The notes beneath the pieces were generated by a model that had not been told where the DNA came from, searched no databases, and saw only the letters and a list, made by a program, of their open reading frames with translations. From Gonatopus flavifemur (lineage: Eukaryota > Arthropoda > Insecta > Hymenoptera > Dryinidae): a stretch of DNA of 64,000 nucleotides. How positions within the stretch are numbered: the first letter of the stretch is position 1; every line of letters begins with the position of its first letter. Positions 33,726 to 46,308 of this stretch are shown here, piece by piece. The position numbers and the translations under genes are program-made. Location of the stretch: the NCBI GenBank assembly GCA_018340375.1, contig JAFFJZ010000004.1, positions 50,012,001-50,076,000 of the forward strand, in the 5' to 3' direction.

Positions 33726-35160
33726 AACCCGTTGAGGACCAAACGTCCGTTTTTTCAACGACATTTTACGCTGTCGAATCGATTGTCAAAAAATTTGCGA
33801 ATAATCATTTTCAATGTAAAATTATCTGAACTCTCAGAATATGGAAGCAGATTTTCGGGGAAATGCGACCTGGGAATGTTAAAATCATTTAAATAGAGGA
33901 AAACACGAATTTTCGATTGCAAAAAATTTTTTTCCGTTTATTTTCGTCTCGAATCAGAGAGGACATACATCTAGGGGATGAAATTTCTGCGTCCATGGAC
34001 CCTGAGCTTCAAAGTATGTGAGATGGTTTCTCGAAATTCAAGATGGCGCCACTCAATATGTTGGCTAGACACCAAAATATTTCTGCTTCTTCTTATTTTC
34101 TGTATTTGAGCAATATTCCCCGATGGATTCGATGTACACACACGTATCATTAGGTTTTTGGGGCGCTGATCACGAATCCGGGGTCAGATTTGCCAAATTC
34201 AATATGGCGGATCCAAAATGGCGGCCTAAAATTGTTGAAACTGTACGATTCGCATGAAAATCAGTACATGGGGGGTTTCAGGATCCCTGATGACTAATCG
34301 GAGGTCAGATTCTATGAATTCAAAATGGCGGTTCGAATGTGGCAGCGATAAGTCTCAATTTCCGTTCCTCCAGTTTTTTGTCAATTTATCGATATTTTCC
34401 TCCTCACATAGATGGATCTGAGTATTCTTCGGATCACTGAATACAAATTTAGTGTCAGATCTGCTAAATACAATATGGCGGAGCCAATATGGCTTCGGAA
34501 GAGTACTGAAATTGTCTCATTTTTGAAGTGCTTTCTGCCGTCGATGTATTGATCGTCGTTGCCCAACTCTCACCACGTTGAGGTAAACATTCACGAGGGT
34601 CTTTTTTCTTTGTTCCAATTTTTCCTCATTTTTTGTATCAGAAACGACAAATTGCGAATCTGAAACAATTGACGGCTTTGATTACATCCAAAGAATGAAC
34701 TTGGGTTTCCTTCAGAGTGCTCAAGAATAACATATGAAGATAAGAATCTAAAAGGAAAAAGATGAAACTGTGAAAAATTGGAGAGACAACGAAATATGTA
34801 ATGACAGTTGAGCAACTGCGAAGAAAACAAATAGACGGCAGAAAACACTCAAAAAATGAGACAATTTCAGTACCCTTCCGAAGCCATATTGGCTCCGCCA
34901 TATTGTATTTAGCAGATCTGACACTAAATTTGTATTCAGTGATCCGAAGAATACTCAGATCCATCTATGTGAGGAGGAAAATATCGATAAATTGACAAAA
35001 AACTGGAGGAACGGAAATTGAGACTTCTTGCTGCCATATTCGAACCGCCATTCTGAATTCATAAAATCTGACCTCTGATTAGTTATCAGGGATCCCGAAA
35101 CCCCCCATGTACTGATTTTCATAGGAATCGTAGGGTCTCTGGGGGATAACCGAGGTAAAG
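33726..35160. repeat. Nested piggyBac-type end plus palindrome with ATGGCGG repeats
   Basis: The stretch begins after TTAA with CCCGTTGAGGACC, an end resembling piggyBac-type elements, but no matching right end is present. Within it, 34240-34545 and 34815-35135 are inverted copies. Both contain repeated AGGTCAGAT...AAAATGGCGG units like those in the second piggyBac-type element at 59.2-63.9 kb. It encodes nothing recognisable. It is probably a deleted relative of that element. Confidence 0.5.
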
Positions 35161-35183
35161 GAAGCAAGGAGAGTTCAATTCGA

Positions 35184-35880
35184 TTGACTATTGACGTGAG
35201 AAAAATGATTCTAGAGCATTGTTCATCTATACCACACTCTGAGTCCCATTATAAGCGTGGAGATTCTTCATTGCAGTATTTTGATAAGCCTGATTCAACA
35301 TTAACCAAATTGTACAGTTCGTTTCTGGAATATTATGCCAGTGAAACCGGCGATTTCAACGCTCTCTTAAGTGAGCCAACGTACATGAAATATTTTGATC
35401 ACAATTCGGATTCCACATTTTCAAAGCCACGTACTGATGTCTGTAACTTTTGTTTCAAACATGAAAATGATGCTAATAATGAAGATTTATTAAAACATAA
35501 AGAACTCGTTGAGAAACACAAAGTATTGAAAAAGTCTATGCTCAAAGAGAAACAGGTTTATGTCTGGAATTTGATTTTGGTCAGAATTTGCCTCTTCCGA
35601 AAATTTGTTATGACTATAGGGGAAAACCCCAAAGTCATATTGTACAATCAGATATTGTTTTCGATAATTTGTTGGATACACCATAACCTGATTCAGTCGG
35701 AATGAGTCAACAAAAATTGAACGATGTTCAATCGTTGACAAGGTATTTAAGTGTTGATGGGCAAAAGTATTGTAATGGTTTATTCAACAAATCATCGATA
35801 GAAACTGTAAACAAAACTGCCATAATCCACAAATTAAGAGAAGATGTTTCGGAAAAGTGACGAAGCAAGTCAATATAAGT
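35184..35880 (+). pseudogene. Transposase-like protein, N-terminal half, family unassigned
   Basis: From 35184 the frame shows a SHYKR...YFDKP segment, an LYSSFLEYY segment and SKPRTDVCNFCFKHE, a CxxC that looks like a zinc knuckle, followed by a Glu/Lys/Leu helix. After about 35570 the sense continues in another frame (QNLPLPKICYDYRG, then QQKLNDVQSL) to about 35858, with one TAA near 35681. This arrangement is common in multi-copy insect proteins believed to be transposase-derived. No acidic catalytic triad can be assigned. Its place between long inverted repeats supports a transposition role. Confidence 0.5.
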
Positions 35881-37092
35881 TCCAAATATACGATGATATA
35901 TTGTTCTATTGAGGAGCTGTATAAAGCTATATAAAGTTATATATTTTGTTCAAAAAATTTATGATTTATATCTTGAAATAAAGTGGTTAGGAAAAATTTT
36001 AATACCTAATATTTATTGAATCCTGTGAATAAGAATATGACTTTTCCAAAAATGTTTGCCGTTGTTCATTGATGGGACATTTCATCCTTGATGATACATC
36101 AGGAAAATAATGAATAGATCTTGTGTGAATGATATTTGACTCAATGTTCCCTCATGAGGAAATTGGAGTATTCGACATTAACATAAAACATCATATTAAA
36201 ACAAAAAACGAATTCCATCTTTCTGATATAATTTAAATTGTTTACATTAATAAACGATGTGAGTATTGTGAACATGCTTGATACATAATTTATTCTTCAA
36301 GTGAAACAAAGAAACTTGTTTGTCTACCAAATTTTCCTCAAATACGAAACGTTTCTTTATAATACAGTCTCAAACAAGTTGTTTATAATAAAGAACCTAT
36401 CATGAATCTTGCAAAAATAGTTCAATATTTGGATTCTCTGATACAGAAAACATAAGAGTACCTTGAGAAATTGAGTGGACTTTTGTTTCGTGCAGCCTCG
36501 TACGTTTAACACGAGAACTACGTAGAGATAACAGAGAATATGAGTTGCGCGCTCATAAATGAATAGCTGTATTTTTCAAACCAATAGGTTCATCGATCTG
36601 AAATTTTCCAGAGAGTTAGTACATACACTAGCAAACAATTTTGTCGCTGGACGTTGTTTTTAGCTCATACTTCCCTCGACACTTTTTTAATACGAACCTT
36701 GAAAAACATGATCTTCACTTTGGATTAAAAAATTAATGATTTACAATGATTTTTTACAGAGTTCTTCAACATCATCGTCTTCCGCCCAGTTTCACAGACA
36801 AGAATTGATAAGATTTATTCCAAACTGTTGGAAAATACAAAAGTTGGAGCAGGTTTAACATTGAAAAACATTGATTTTCAGACCAGAAATATTTGCAGTT
36901 TCATTTCTTTACTAAGGAATTATTGATCATAGAGAAAAATCGTAAGAGAAGACTAAGGTTGATTTTCCAAAACCTATCGTCTGGTATATTTTGTTTTTCA
37001 AAATTCGAATTTTTCATTTTGACGTTGAATGCTACAGCTTGGACAATAGTTTTACGTCTTTTTGAGCGCGCGACCGGTTGTTGCATCCGGCC

Positions 37093-38171
37093 ACTCAGTT
37101 CCTCTTATAAATTGATTGAATAGGTGCGTGTACGAGATTTTAAGAGTGCTCAATGAAGTGAAGTGAATTATGCAATCAAGAGACGCGGTAGCGTCTCGAC
37201 GCCAAGTACATGAAAACCCTGAAAGAAAAAAAATCAAAAAGCATAAGTCGTGCGCTACCGTGTATCTTTACACGAAAACCAAGATTTTCTATAGTCAAAA
37301 AATCTTTAACCCACAATAACTCATCACACATTGAATTTCACGAGAAAATAATTACACTTGTATTATATAATTCGAATACACACTTCCGATTAAGCACACC
37401 ACGAAGTTGATTTGTTCACGCGATCCCGAGATTCAAACGTTTCAAATTTTCATCCGATCAAAACATCAGGATTTTTCTTCATCATCGTCACTTTCGATTT
37501 TTTTTTAATCACGATAGCGACTATAGTTTTTCGTCATCGGAATTCGGGAGGGTTCCTCCCATTGGCATAGAGATATCCTGTCTCTTTCCTTCTTGGGACA
37601 TCCAATATTCTGTCCTTTTTCCTTTCTTCCAATATCCAATAGCATTTACTTCAGTTAATGCATATTATAATCCGAACATCCAATAGCGTTGATTTCAGTG
37701 TAGTGTGGTCTATACATTGTCAAAACATAAACAAATAACCGGTCAATGAGGCGATGTGTTGATAGGTTATTTTAATATCAAAAGAGTAATTGAAAAATGG
37801 ATGAATTGTGAATTGCAGGTTATACTACATTACAGGTATTACAGGTCATTATAACAACAATCGAACGCACACAAATAACCTGGAATTATATATACTTTTA
37901 TATATGACTTGAAAAAATTCATGAATGGATTAATGAATGGATGATGAAGAGGTTATCTGTAAAAAAAAACACAAAAAGTTTGAGAAAGGTATAAATAAAT
38001 CTATTTGCTACATTCAGTAAATTGGTACATACACAGGTAAGCTTTGTTTGATGTATTATTCATAAAATACAATATTCCTTCACAGACAACAGCTCAGCAG
38101 AAATATCGTAATGAACAGTCTGCTACTGTTGGTTCTTACCACCAGAACCGCAGGCTGATGATCAAATAAAT
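37093..38171. other. Non-coding stretch, nothing identified
   Basis: About 1.1 kb of AT-rich sequence without a convincing reading frame lies between the long-TIR element and the copia element. Near 37200 is GACGCCAAGTACATG, a motif also found in the arms of the palindrome at 52.3-53.6 kb, so a fragment of that family may be here. Confidence 0.4.
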
Positions 38172-38176
38172 CATAC

Positions 38177-38473
38177 TGTTAAATATGTGTGAGAAGTTTT
38201 CTTATGTTGCTTTTCTGCTCTAACATTCTTCTGATGTATTTGCGTGTGTGGCGATACTGTTTAGGCATGAGTTGTCCGCACTATGTTCAACCAAGTCGAA
38301 GAGTGCGCACTCATCTCTCACCGCTGATACGAGCAAGAGTCTATATGTAACGACGGGCTTCTTGTTGTGTACTTATACTTTCCTTATTATGTTAAAAATA
38401 TTTTCGCGCTATATATATATATATAAAAATGTGTTGATATTATTTAACCACAATCAACCTGCTTCACTCAATA
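38177..38473 (+). repeat. 5' LTR of the copia element
   Basis: The 297-bp LTR starts TGTTAAATATGTGTG and ends ACTCAATA. It matches 44070 onward and 46311-46359. It ends directly before the primer-binding site. A TA dinucleotide run near 38410 is where the other LTR received its insertion. Confidence 0.88.
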
Positions 38474-38485
38474 TGGTAGCAGAGC
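38474..38485 (+). other. Primer-binding site, initiator tRNA-Met type
   Basis: TGGTAGCAGAGC is complementary to the 3' end of animal initiator tRNA-Met including CCA. It directly abuts the 5' LTR. Minus-strand DNA synthesis of the element would be primed here. Confidence 0.8.
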
Positions 38486-38664
38486 TTGGTTTCTTGGGTG
38501 CGTGGTTTTTCCGGTTATGTGGTTACAGTATCGTGTAAACGTTAGACGTGAACAGTGAAGCAAAAGAGCGCGAAGAAAGCACGTGTGGTGTATTAAAAAC
38601 AAAGTCAAGTGCGAGGGGGATTCGCACGATAATATAAAGAAACTGAAAGTGAGAAGTAACTGAA

Positions 38665-40316
38665 ATGTCTTTTGTGAAGTTCGAAGATATCTCGCTGCCA
38701 GTGTTCGATGGTGGTGACTACAACTACTGGAAAAAAAGAGTAACAAAGTTTTTGAAGCTTCAAAGCTGTAAGGAAGTTATCCTGCGTGAAAAAGGACCTC
38801 AAGATAACGCGAGTGAATGGTCGAAGGCAGAGTTAGAGGCCATAAATTTCATCTACAGTGCAATATCACCGAAGCAATTCGAATACATCGAAGACTTGGA
38901 CACGGCGTTCAAGATAATTGAAAAATTTGACCAAATGTACCTCAAGAAATCGACTGCGTTGCAAATAGTTCAACGGAATGTGTCTGAGGGCATGAAATTG
39001 GAAAGTTTCGAAGACGTAAATGCGTTCTTTGATGCATTCGAGAAGGCTGTCAACGAGTTGAAAGCAGCAGGTGCCGAAATCAAGGAATCGGAGAAATTAA
39101 ATTACATGCTGAAGGCACTACCGTCTACATACAGTTATTCGGGCGATTTAATTGATGTTCTCCCAGTGGCCGAGAGAACTTGTGAGTACCTACAGCATAA
39201 AATAAAGCTGAAAAATCTCGACCAAGGAAGCTCAGCAAACTTTAACGCGGGAACGTCAAGGTCAAACGTATTCATGACATCAAATCGTGACATGCAAAAT
39301 ACAAAGGAACAAGGTTTATGTTTTGCGTGCGGACAACCCGGACATATCCAGAGATTCTGTAAATCAAAGAATCTATATCAGAACACACAAAGTAAACGTC
39401 GAGGCGAAGGTAGCAACAGCGAGTCGAGCATACGTGGAAATTTTCAAAACAGGCGATTCAACAACAAGCGAGGAAATTCTCGAGGTCGAGGAGATTCTCG
39501 ATACAACACAAACACATCAGGCAGCAACGGCAGCAGCGTCTTTACGGCGAATTGTGGGAACAACATGGAAAGAAGTGAGTGTTCGAGTGAGGTAACCTGG
39601 GTGCTTGATAGTGGTTGCACCGACCATATAATCAATGATATGAAATATTATTCGGAATATGTAGTTTTGAAAAATCCAACCAAGGTTAAGCTTGGAGATG
39701 GTCGACTATTACATGCTATTATGATAGGTAACGTTGAATGTCGTTTCCGTGTTTACGATAAAGTGTCAACAGTAGCCATGAGAAATGTTTACTTTGTTGA
39801 ACAAATGAAAGATAATGTATTAAGTTATAGCAAAATCACTGAAAACAAAACAATTATTTCAAGAGGGAATGTAAGCAAAATTTATAATTTCAATAACGAG
39901 TTGATTGCAATTGCAAAGAAAATTAATAATCTGTATTATTTGAAATGTTCATTAGAATTAAGTGATTTAAGTGCAAATTCGACCACAAAAAATGTAAATA
40001 GTAGGGAAATGTCGCTCAAAGGAAGGTGGCACCACACAATGGGCCATATTAATTTCAAATCCTTAGAAAAACTTTGCAAAAGTAATTTAGTTGAAAATTT
40101 ACCGCAGAGTGCTGAAAATGATTTTGTAAAATGTGCTATATGCATCGAAAACAAAATGCACAATTTACCGTCTTCAAATAATCATACAAGAGCTGATGAT
40201 GTGTTGGAATTAGTGCATACTGATTTGAATGGTCCTCATAGGACGGTCGGTAGCTGCGGTGAAAAATATTTCTTCACTCTCATTGACGATTATAGCAAGT
40301 TGATAAAAGTGTTTTG
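38665..40316 (+). pseudogene. Copia gag, protease and start of integrase, cut by mariner
   Basis: The frame opens at ATG 38665. It has the copia gag domain (PVFDGGDYNYWKKR near residue 12), a CCHC knuckle (CFACGQPGHIQRFC near residue 213), an RG-rich linker, the protease motif WVLDSGCTDH (near residue 312), the HHTMGHI and CAIC...NKMHN pre-integrase zinc region (residues 455-500) and the first integrase Asp in HTDLNGP. The open frame continues without a stop up to the mariner at 40319 and then ends in mariner sequence at 40332. Gag packages element RNA; protease cleaves the polyprotein. Confidence 0.9.
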
Positions 40317-40318
40317 TA

Positions 40319-41618
40319 CGAGGTTGGATTGATAAGTTTCCGGCCTGGACAAGAGATGGCGCCACTAGGCCTACCTTGAGGTGGCGTTCTATAGTACCAT
40401 CCTTAGATAGCTTGTAGCTATAGTTTCAGTCCGATCGCCATGTTAGTTTAGTTTTGAGAGCACGCTGACCAAGACGCCTCTGTGTTTTTCGTGAAAATGG
40501 AAAAGCTGGAAAATCGTGCTGTCATCAAATACTTTTATTTGAAGGGGTTAACGCCGAAGGGAATTAAAGGAGAGATGGACTCAACACTGGGGACATCCTC
40601 CCCATCATATTCAACCGTTAAGCAGTGGGTTTCCGAGTTTAAAAAGGGTCGTGTGAGCACCTCTGATGAGCCTCGCTCAGGACGCCCCATTGAGGTCACA
40701 ACTCCAGATATGATCGAAAAAATCCATCAAATAGTGCTGAAAGATCGCAGATTAAAAGTTCGTGAGATAGCTGAGACCTGTAAGATGTCATATGAACGTG
40801 TACAAAATATTTTGCACCAACATTTGTATATGGAAAAGCTCTGTGCAAGATGGGTGCCGCGTTTGCTAACAGTCGACCAAAAATTGATTCGAAAGAACAT
40901 TTCTACCGCCAATTTGGCGTTGTATAAGCGTAATTCAAGCGAATTTTTGCGTCGATTCGTAACCGTTGACGAAACTTGGGTCCACCACTACACTCCTGAA
41001 ACCAAAGAACAGTCTAAACAGTGGATTGGACCAGGGGAGCCAACTCCAAAGAAGGCAAAAACAATTTTTTCGGCGAACAAGGTTATGGCTACTGTTTTTT
41101 GGGATGCAAGAGGTATTATATACATTGATTACCTTGAAAAGGGTAAAACTATCACTGGTCAATACTACGCAGACTTATTGCAACGTTTGAGCCACGAAGT
41201 GAAAATTAAACGACCTCATCTGGCGAAGAAAAAAATCTTGTTTCATCACGATAACGCACCAGCGCACACGTCAATCGTTGCGATGGCTAAAATCAACGAT
41301 CTGAAGTTTGAATTAATGCCGCACCCCCCCCCCCCCTACTCTCCAGACCTAGCCCCGAGTGACTATTATCTGTTTCCTAACCTCAAAAAATGGCTTGGCG
41401 GTAAGAGATTTGCGGACAATGAAGAAGTAATCGAAGCTGTAAATGGGTATTTTGAGGAGCTTGACGAATCAGTCTATAGAGATGGCATTACTAGACTAGA
41501 ACACCGCTATGAGAAATGTATCAGCCTTGGAGGAGATTATGTTGAGAAATAAAAAAAAAAAAATTCTTAAAAACGTTGTTTTTCTTGGTCAGGCCGGAAA
41601 CTTATCAATCCACCTTCG
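40319..41618 (+). mobile_element. Mariner inserted in the copia integrase
   Basis: TA lies on both sides (40317-40318 and 41619-41620). The imperfect inverted ends CGAGGTTGGATTGATAAG and its partner (CGAAGGTGGATTGATAAG read inward) continue into TTTCCGGCCTG. Length is 1300 bp. It carries one open transposase gene. The copia frame is the same on both sides of it. Confidence 0.93.
40497..41552 (+). CDS. Mariner transposase, open frame, expanded catalytic spacing
   Basis: The 351-residue protein has the helix-turn-helix half ([14 protein letters not shown], then SGRPIEV), the linker motif WVPRLLT and the DDE half. Catalytic Asp residues are in TVDETW, HDNAPAH and LAPSDYY. Between the second and third Asp there are 36 residues rather than the usual 34, because a run of C residues (41326-41337) adds two prolines in [10 protein letters not shown]. 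The frame is otherwise intact. Whether the lengthened loop is active is unknown. The ATG at 40497 was chosen to give the usual mariner N-terminus. Confidence 0.93.
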   Translation: MEKLENRAVIKYFYLKGLTPKGIKGEMDSTLGTSSPSYSTVKQWVSEFKKGRVSTSDEPRSGRPIEVTTPDMIEKIHQIVLKDRRLKVREIAETCKMSYERVQNILHQHLYMEKLCARWVPRLLTVDQKLIRKNISTANLALYKRNSSEFLRRFVTVDETWVHHYTPETKEQSKQWIGPGEPTPKKAKTIFSANKVMATVFWDARGIIYIDYLEKGKTITGQYYADLLQRLSHEVKIKRPHLAKKKILFHHDNAPAHTSIVAMAKINDLKFELMPHPPPPYSPDLAPSDYYLFPNLKKWLGGKRFADNEEVIEAVNGYFEELDESVYRDGITRLEHRYEKCISLGGDYVEK

Positions 41619-44004
41619 TATCAAAAGTAAAAACCACGTTTATGATTACCTAGTAGAATATGTTAATCTTGTGGAAAATATAACAGGGAGAAAAATTAAA
41701 AAACTCAGATGCGATAACGGTTCTCAGTATGTAAATAGTAGAATTCATAGGTTTACTCGAGATGAAGGCATCTATATGGATTATTGCCCTCCGTACGTGC
41801 ATGAATTGAACGGCACGGCGGAGAGGTTCAACTGAACCATCATAGACATGGCGAGATGTCTGATGGCTGAGGCGAGCATTCATAGATGTTACTGGCCTGA
41901 GGCAGTTGAAACGGCTGCATTTTTGAAAAATCGTGTATTATCAAATACAGTTGAAAGAAAAACTCCGTACGAAATTTTCTTTGGTAGGAAACCTGATGCG
42001 AGATATTCACGGATATTTGGCAGTAAAGTATTTGTTCGAATCCCAGAGGCGAAGAGAGTGTCTAAATGGGATAAAAAGGCCGAGTGTGGTACCCTTGTAG
42101 GCTACTCAGATGTTGGGTATGGGGTGTGGATCAGAAATAAAATCGTAATGGCTCGACACGTTGATGTGATCGATAAAGATATAACCTGTATTGGTTTCGA
42201 GGATACTGATGAGGATTGTAATTCGAATGGTGATTTAAAGGTCACCCATGGCCTGAAAAGTGAAAAGGATGAAAAAGACGATGATAAGGTAGATCAAAAT
42301 TTGAGTGAAGGGGAAAAGGATGCACATGTAGCAGACGGTCTTGATCGTACGACAGTCGCGAGTGAGGAAGAGGCCCCAAGGGGGGAACCAGATAATAGCA
42401 CGGGTACTCCACTAAGGAGATCTGAGAGAAACAAGGAACCAGTTAGGAACGAGAACTTTGTGTATCAAACAATTTATGTAAACTATAGTAATAGTTTTAC
42501 TCCATTGACTTACGAAGAAGCTATGTCTTCCGATGATTTGGAGAGATGGAAAAAGGTTATGGAGGTAGAAATAAATAATTTGAAAAAGAATGATACTTGG
42601 TGGCTAGTAGAAAAACCAACAGATCAGCGGGTGGTAGACGTCAAATGGTTGTTCAAGAAAAAGGGTGATGGAACTTACAAAGCGCGTTTGGTCGCGAGAG
42701 GGGTTTCAGCAGCGAAATGTGGGTGACGATACGTATTCACCAGTCTTTAAAGCTCAGACGCTTAAGATATTGCTATCATATTGTCACCAAAATGATTTTC
42801 TGATACATCAAATGGATGTTGAAACTGCTTTCTTGAATGGTGAGTTAACGTTTATGTTGAGCAACCAGTTGGTTATCATGACGGTTCAAATCGAGTCTTG
42901 AAATTGCGTAAAGCTCTGTATGGGTTGAAAGAAAGTCCCCGTCTGTGGTACGAATGTTTTCACACATTCATGAATGATCTTGGTTTTCCAAGAAATGAAA
43001 CTGATTATTGTTTGTACTATAAAGTCAAGGAAAAGGATTGTATATATGTATTGCTGTTCGTAGACGATTTGTTAATTTGTAGTTCTAATGAAGCTAGTAT
43101 TATTGAGGTAAAAAATGAATTGTCAAGGCGCTTCTGTATGAAGGATTTAGGGAGTGTAAGTAATTATATTGGTATTGATATTAAGTACGACAAATCGCGC
43201 AATATGTTGCTGAGCCAGGAAAAATATATTGAAACACTGGCGAAAAAATTGAACGTTAACGATTGGTGTAAGACTTTTTCCACACCGATGGAAATGAATT
43301 TGAAATTGAAGAAGTCTGAGAGTTTGAATGAGAGTTTCAAGTTTCGAAATATTATTGAAGCTTTGCTCTATGTTAGTACAGCAACCAGACCAGATATCTC
43401 GTACAGTGTTAACTACCCCAGTAGATTTCAAAATGGTTTTGAGGAAACACATTATAAATACGCGTTGCGAGTTTTGAAGTATTTATATCAAACGAAGCAG
43501 TTAAATTTAGTGTTTACCAAGAAGGATAAAGATTGTAAGCTCGTCGATTGTTTTGTTGATTCAGACTGGGCAGGTGTTGTCAATGACCGAAAGTCAACTA
43601 CTAGTTATGTCATAAGACTGTATGAGAATCCTATATTGTGGAAATCAAGGAAACAATATTCAGTTACAAAGTCTTCGACTGCAGCGGAGTATGTTGCTCT
43701 TTCCGAAGCCGTTTCTGAAATCATTGTTGTTAGAGGAATTTTGAAAACGCTTAATTTGAATCTAGATGTTCCAGTTCAAGTGTATGAGAATAATGCTGGT
43801 GCTGTAGCTATAAGTCAATGTGGGAACTTCACAAAGAACAGTAAGCATATCGAAACTCAATATTATTTTGTACATCAGTACTGTTCGAGAGGGATTATTG
43901 ATGTTAGGAAAGTTAATACGGAAGAAAATATTGCAGATCTGTTTACGAAAGCGCTAGGTAAACAAAAGTTCATATATTTGAGGGATTTTTTGAATTTGAG
44001 ATAG
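41619..44004 (+). pseudogene. Copia integrase end, reverse transcriptase and RNase H
   Basis: After the mariner the integrase continues with CDNGSQY (second Asp) and the ELNGTAERF motif carrying the catalytic Glu region. A TGA at 41833 stops it one codon later. The RT part starts in one frame (TYKARLVARG near 42680), shifts frame near 42705, shifts again near 42845, and runs on with ALYGLKESPRLWYE and the FVDDLL active-site motif (near 43051). RNase H shows SDWAG, STAAEY and NKHIE-type motifs to the stop at 44004. So at least one stop and two frameshifts block the polyprotein. Reverse transcription and integration are the roles. Confidence 0.9.
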
Positions 44005-44307
44005 TTTTCAGAAGGATTATTTCTGTCCTCTTTGATTATCATTGTACAGAGCATAAAAGCAAGGCAGCGTGTGAGATATGTGTGAGAAGTTTTCTTATGT
44101 TGCTTTTCTGCTCTAACATTCTTTTGATGTATTTGCGTGTGTGGCAATACTGTTTAGGCATGAGTTGTCCGCACTATGTTCAACCAAGTCGAAGAGTGCG
44201 CACTTATCTCTCACCGCTGATACGAGCAAGAGTCTATATGTAACGACGGGCTTCTTGTTGTGTACTTATACTTTTCTTATCATGTTGAATATATTTTCGC
44301 GCTATAT

Positions 44308-44589
44308 ACAGGGTGTCCCGTTTTGATTTTTATATCGGAATAACTAAAGAACGAGGAGTTTTGGAGGAAAATGTTTCGAACAAAAGTTGTGAGATTCCGA
44401 GGGGGACATCTGATGGTGACCTTGACTTTGGCCTTGGATCTCAACTTCAAGGTCATTCAGAGGTCAACTTTTATTTCTTGAATGAAATCCCCTATTTTTG
44501 ACTGCAGATTCAGATTTGACGTTGAAAAACAAGAAACTTTTGTCTGAATCATTTTTCCGACTTCCAAACAGATGATGCTCTAATCGATA
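44308..44589. repeat. Half element with CAGGGTGTCCC end
   Basis: The stretch starts with the same end as palindrome X (23914) but has no matching right end before LTR sequence resumes. It was probably hit by the element at 44590 and lost its other half. It is non-coding. Confidence 0.5.
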
Positions 44590-46308
44590 AAAAATGAGTT
44601 TTATGAAACACTCGTATTGCTTTCTGTGTAAAACGGCATTGACCTCTTCGTTGTTTTTTTTTCAGCTTCTGAGGATTACCGTCGCCATTAGAGTTACCCA
44701 ATGTGCACCACGAGGAGGTTGAGCGATCGGATCTTGCACATCTTCGTGGCCCTGAAAATTTGATGAAACCCCATAAGTAAAAATCCAAAGTGGTAAGATC
44801 CGGAGACCTAGCTGGCTTTTTCCATCGACCAATATTGACAATTATCTCTGTTCGTATCACCGTTACTGTGAATTGTTGCCAAACACAAGTACACAATACT
44901 TGTGTTTATCATGAACAAGAAAGTTCATACTAGAGCATTGTTTACAAACATAAGTGAAACGGAATGTTTAATATCCTTCATTCATTCACAGATTCTTTTC
45001 GATGAACGATTCAAACTTGAAGATGATCTTTGATCAGTGTTGTGAAGGTCTCAATACCATGGATTATCTTCAGGGTGGAATACTTGATATTCTCCTGATA
45101 CTAGGAGAATGTCGACGTTATTACGCTGCAGCATCAAGATTGTATGGAGGAAGGTATCCAAATAGACGCCACGCTTCACTTCAGGCGATACGCTCAATAG
45201 AAAGACGAGTTAGAAGAATGCATATCCCACGAGTCAGAAGGCGTTATGATGGAAATCGTATGGATGCACGCTCAGGAGCCGTTTTAGGAATGGTGCACCT
45301 GAATCCTCACGTTAGTCCCAGAGAAATCCAGCACCATTTAGGTATCCCAAGATCAACGGCACACCGTATACTAAGATCTGGTAAATATCATCCTTACAAC
45401 ATTACATTGGTGCAAGCATTAAGTGAAGATGATCTTAGGCATAGGGTTGAATTCGGTCAATGGGCCTCGGAGCAACCGCCTGGTTTTTTCAATTACGTGA
45501 TGTTCAGTGATGAGGCAACATTTCGCAGTAACGGTGTTATGAACAGACATAATTGTCATTATTGGTGAATTGAAAATCCCAGATGGCATCGACGAGTTGA
45601 CAATCAACATCGCTGGACTCTGAATGTGTGGTGTGAGATTGAATTGTTAGGGAGGAAAATTATCTGCAATTGATTCGGGACGAATTACCAAGGATGTTGG
45701 AAGATGTTGATCTCTACACACGGAAAAGGATGTGGCTTCAACATGATGGGGCACCGGCTCATAACACTGCGATTGTCAGAAATTTCTTCAACACATCTTA
45801 CCCACACAGATGGATTGGTCGCGGTGGATGCATTGCCTGGCCGGCTAGGTCTCCGGATCTCACCCCTTTGGATTTTTACTTATGGGGTTTCATCAAAGAT
45901 GTAGTTTATGAAAGACCACCAACGACCAGAGATGACATGAAACGCCGAATAGGAACTGTCTGCCGAACAATTCCACGTCATGTGCTTTTGTCGTTAGACC
46001 CACATTTTCAAAGATGAATTCGGTTATGCCAACAGGTCAACGGTGCAAATATCGAACATTTGATACGGTGAATTTTCATACATATTGCAGAGCGTTTGTC
46101 GTGAAAAATTACACACCTCTACAGTCCAGACAATCGGCCCTTTTCAGGGCCACATAGATGTGCGAAATCCGATCGCTCAACCTTCTCGTGGTGCACATTG
46201 GGTAACTCTAATGGCGACGGTAATCTTCAGAAGCTGGAAAAAAACACCGAAGAGTTAAATGCCGTTTTACACAGAAAGCAATACGAGTGTTTCATAAAAC
46301 TCATTTTT
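44590..46308 (+). mobile_element. Mariner-like element with long inverted ends, DD41D spacing
   Basis: TA flanks it (44588-44589 and 46309-46310). Inverted repeats of over 150 bp start AAAAATGAGTTTTATG and extend through a GTGCACCACGAGGAGG-type segment and further. The broken transposase gene lies between them. Length is 1719 bp. Long repeats and wide catalytic spacing place it in the IS630/Tc1/mariner group but away from classic mariners. Confidence 0.8.
45002..46017 (+). pseudogene. IS630/Tc1/mariner transposase, DD41D, broken
   Basis: The first part (45002-45568) has an arginine-rich helix-turn-helix (VSPREIQHHLGIPRSTAHRIL) and the first catalytic Asp in FSDEATF. TGA at 45566 ends it. A second TGA follows near 45671, and a deletion with a frame change removes some residues. 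The second part (45670-46017) has the second Asp in HDGAPAH and the third in LTPLDFYLWG, with 41 residues between them by count. All three Asp are kept although the frame is broken. The enzyme would have moved the element 44590-46308. Confidence 0.85.

Larger units (their letters stand above)
32814..37092. mobile_element. DNA transposon with about 0.9-kb terminal inverted repeats
   Basis: The ends are GGCCGGATGCAACAACCGG and its inverse, and the arms 32814-33725 and about 36180-37092 match as inverted copies with scattered mismatches. Between them are a nested palindromic piece (33726-35160) and a broken transposase-like gene (35184-35880). TTAA at 33722-33725 marks where the nested piece starts within the left arm. 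The superfamily is not clear; the outer target duplication is at most AC. Confidence 0.65.

Noticed and set aside
38400..38430. TA dinucleotide run in the 5' LTR considered as a TATA promoter
   Set aside because: It is a simple repeat that differs between the LTRs. A promoter role cannot be supported from sequence alone.
45670..46017. Second half of the DD41D transposase considered as an independent gene
   Set aside because: It lacks the DNA-binding half and first catalytic residue, which lie upstream in another frame of the same broken gene.
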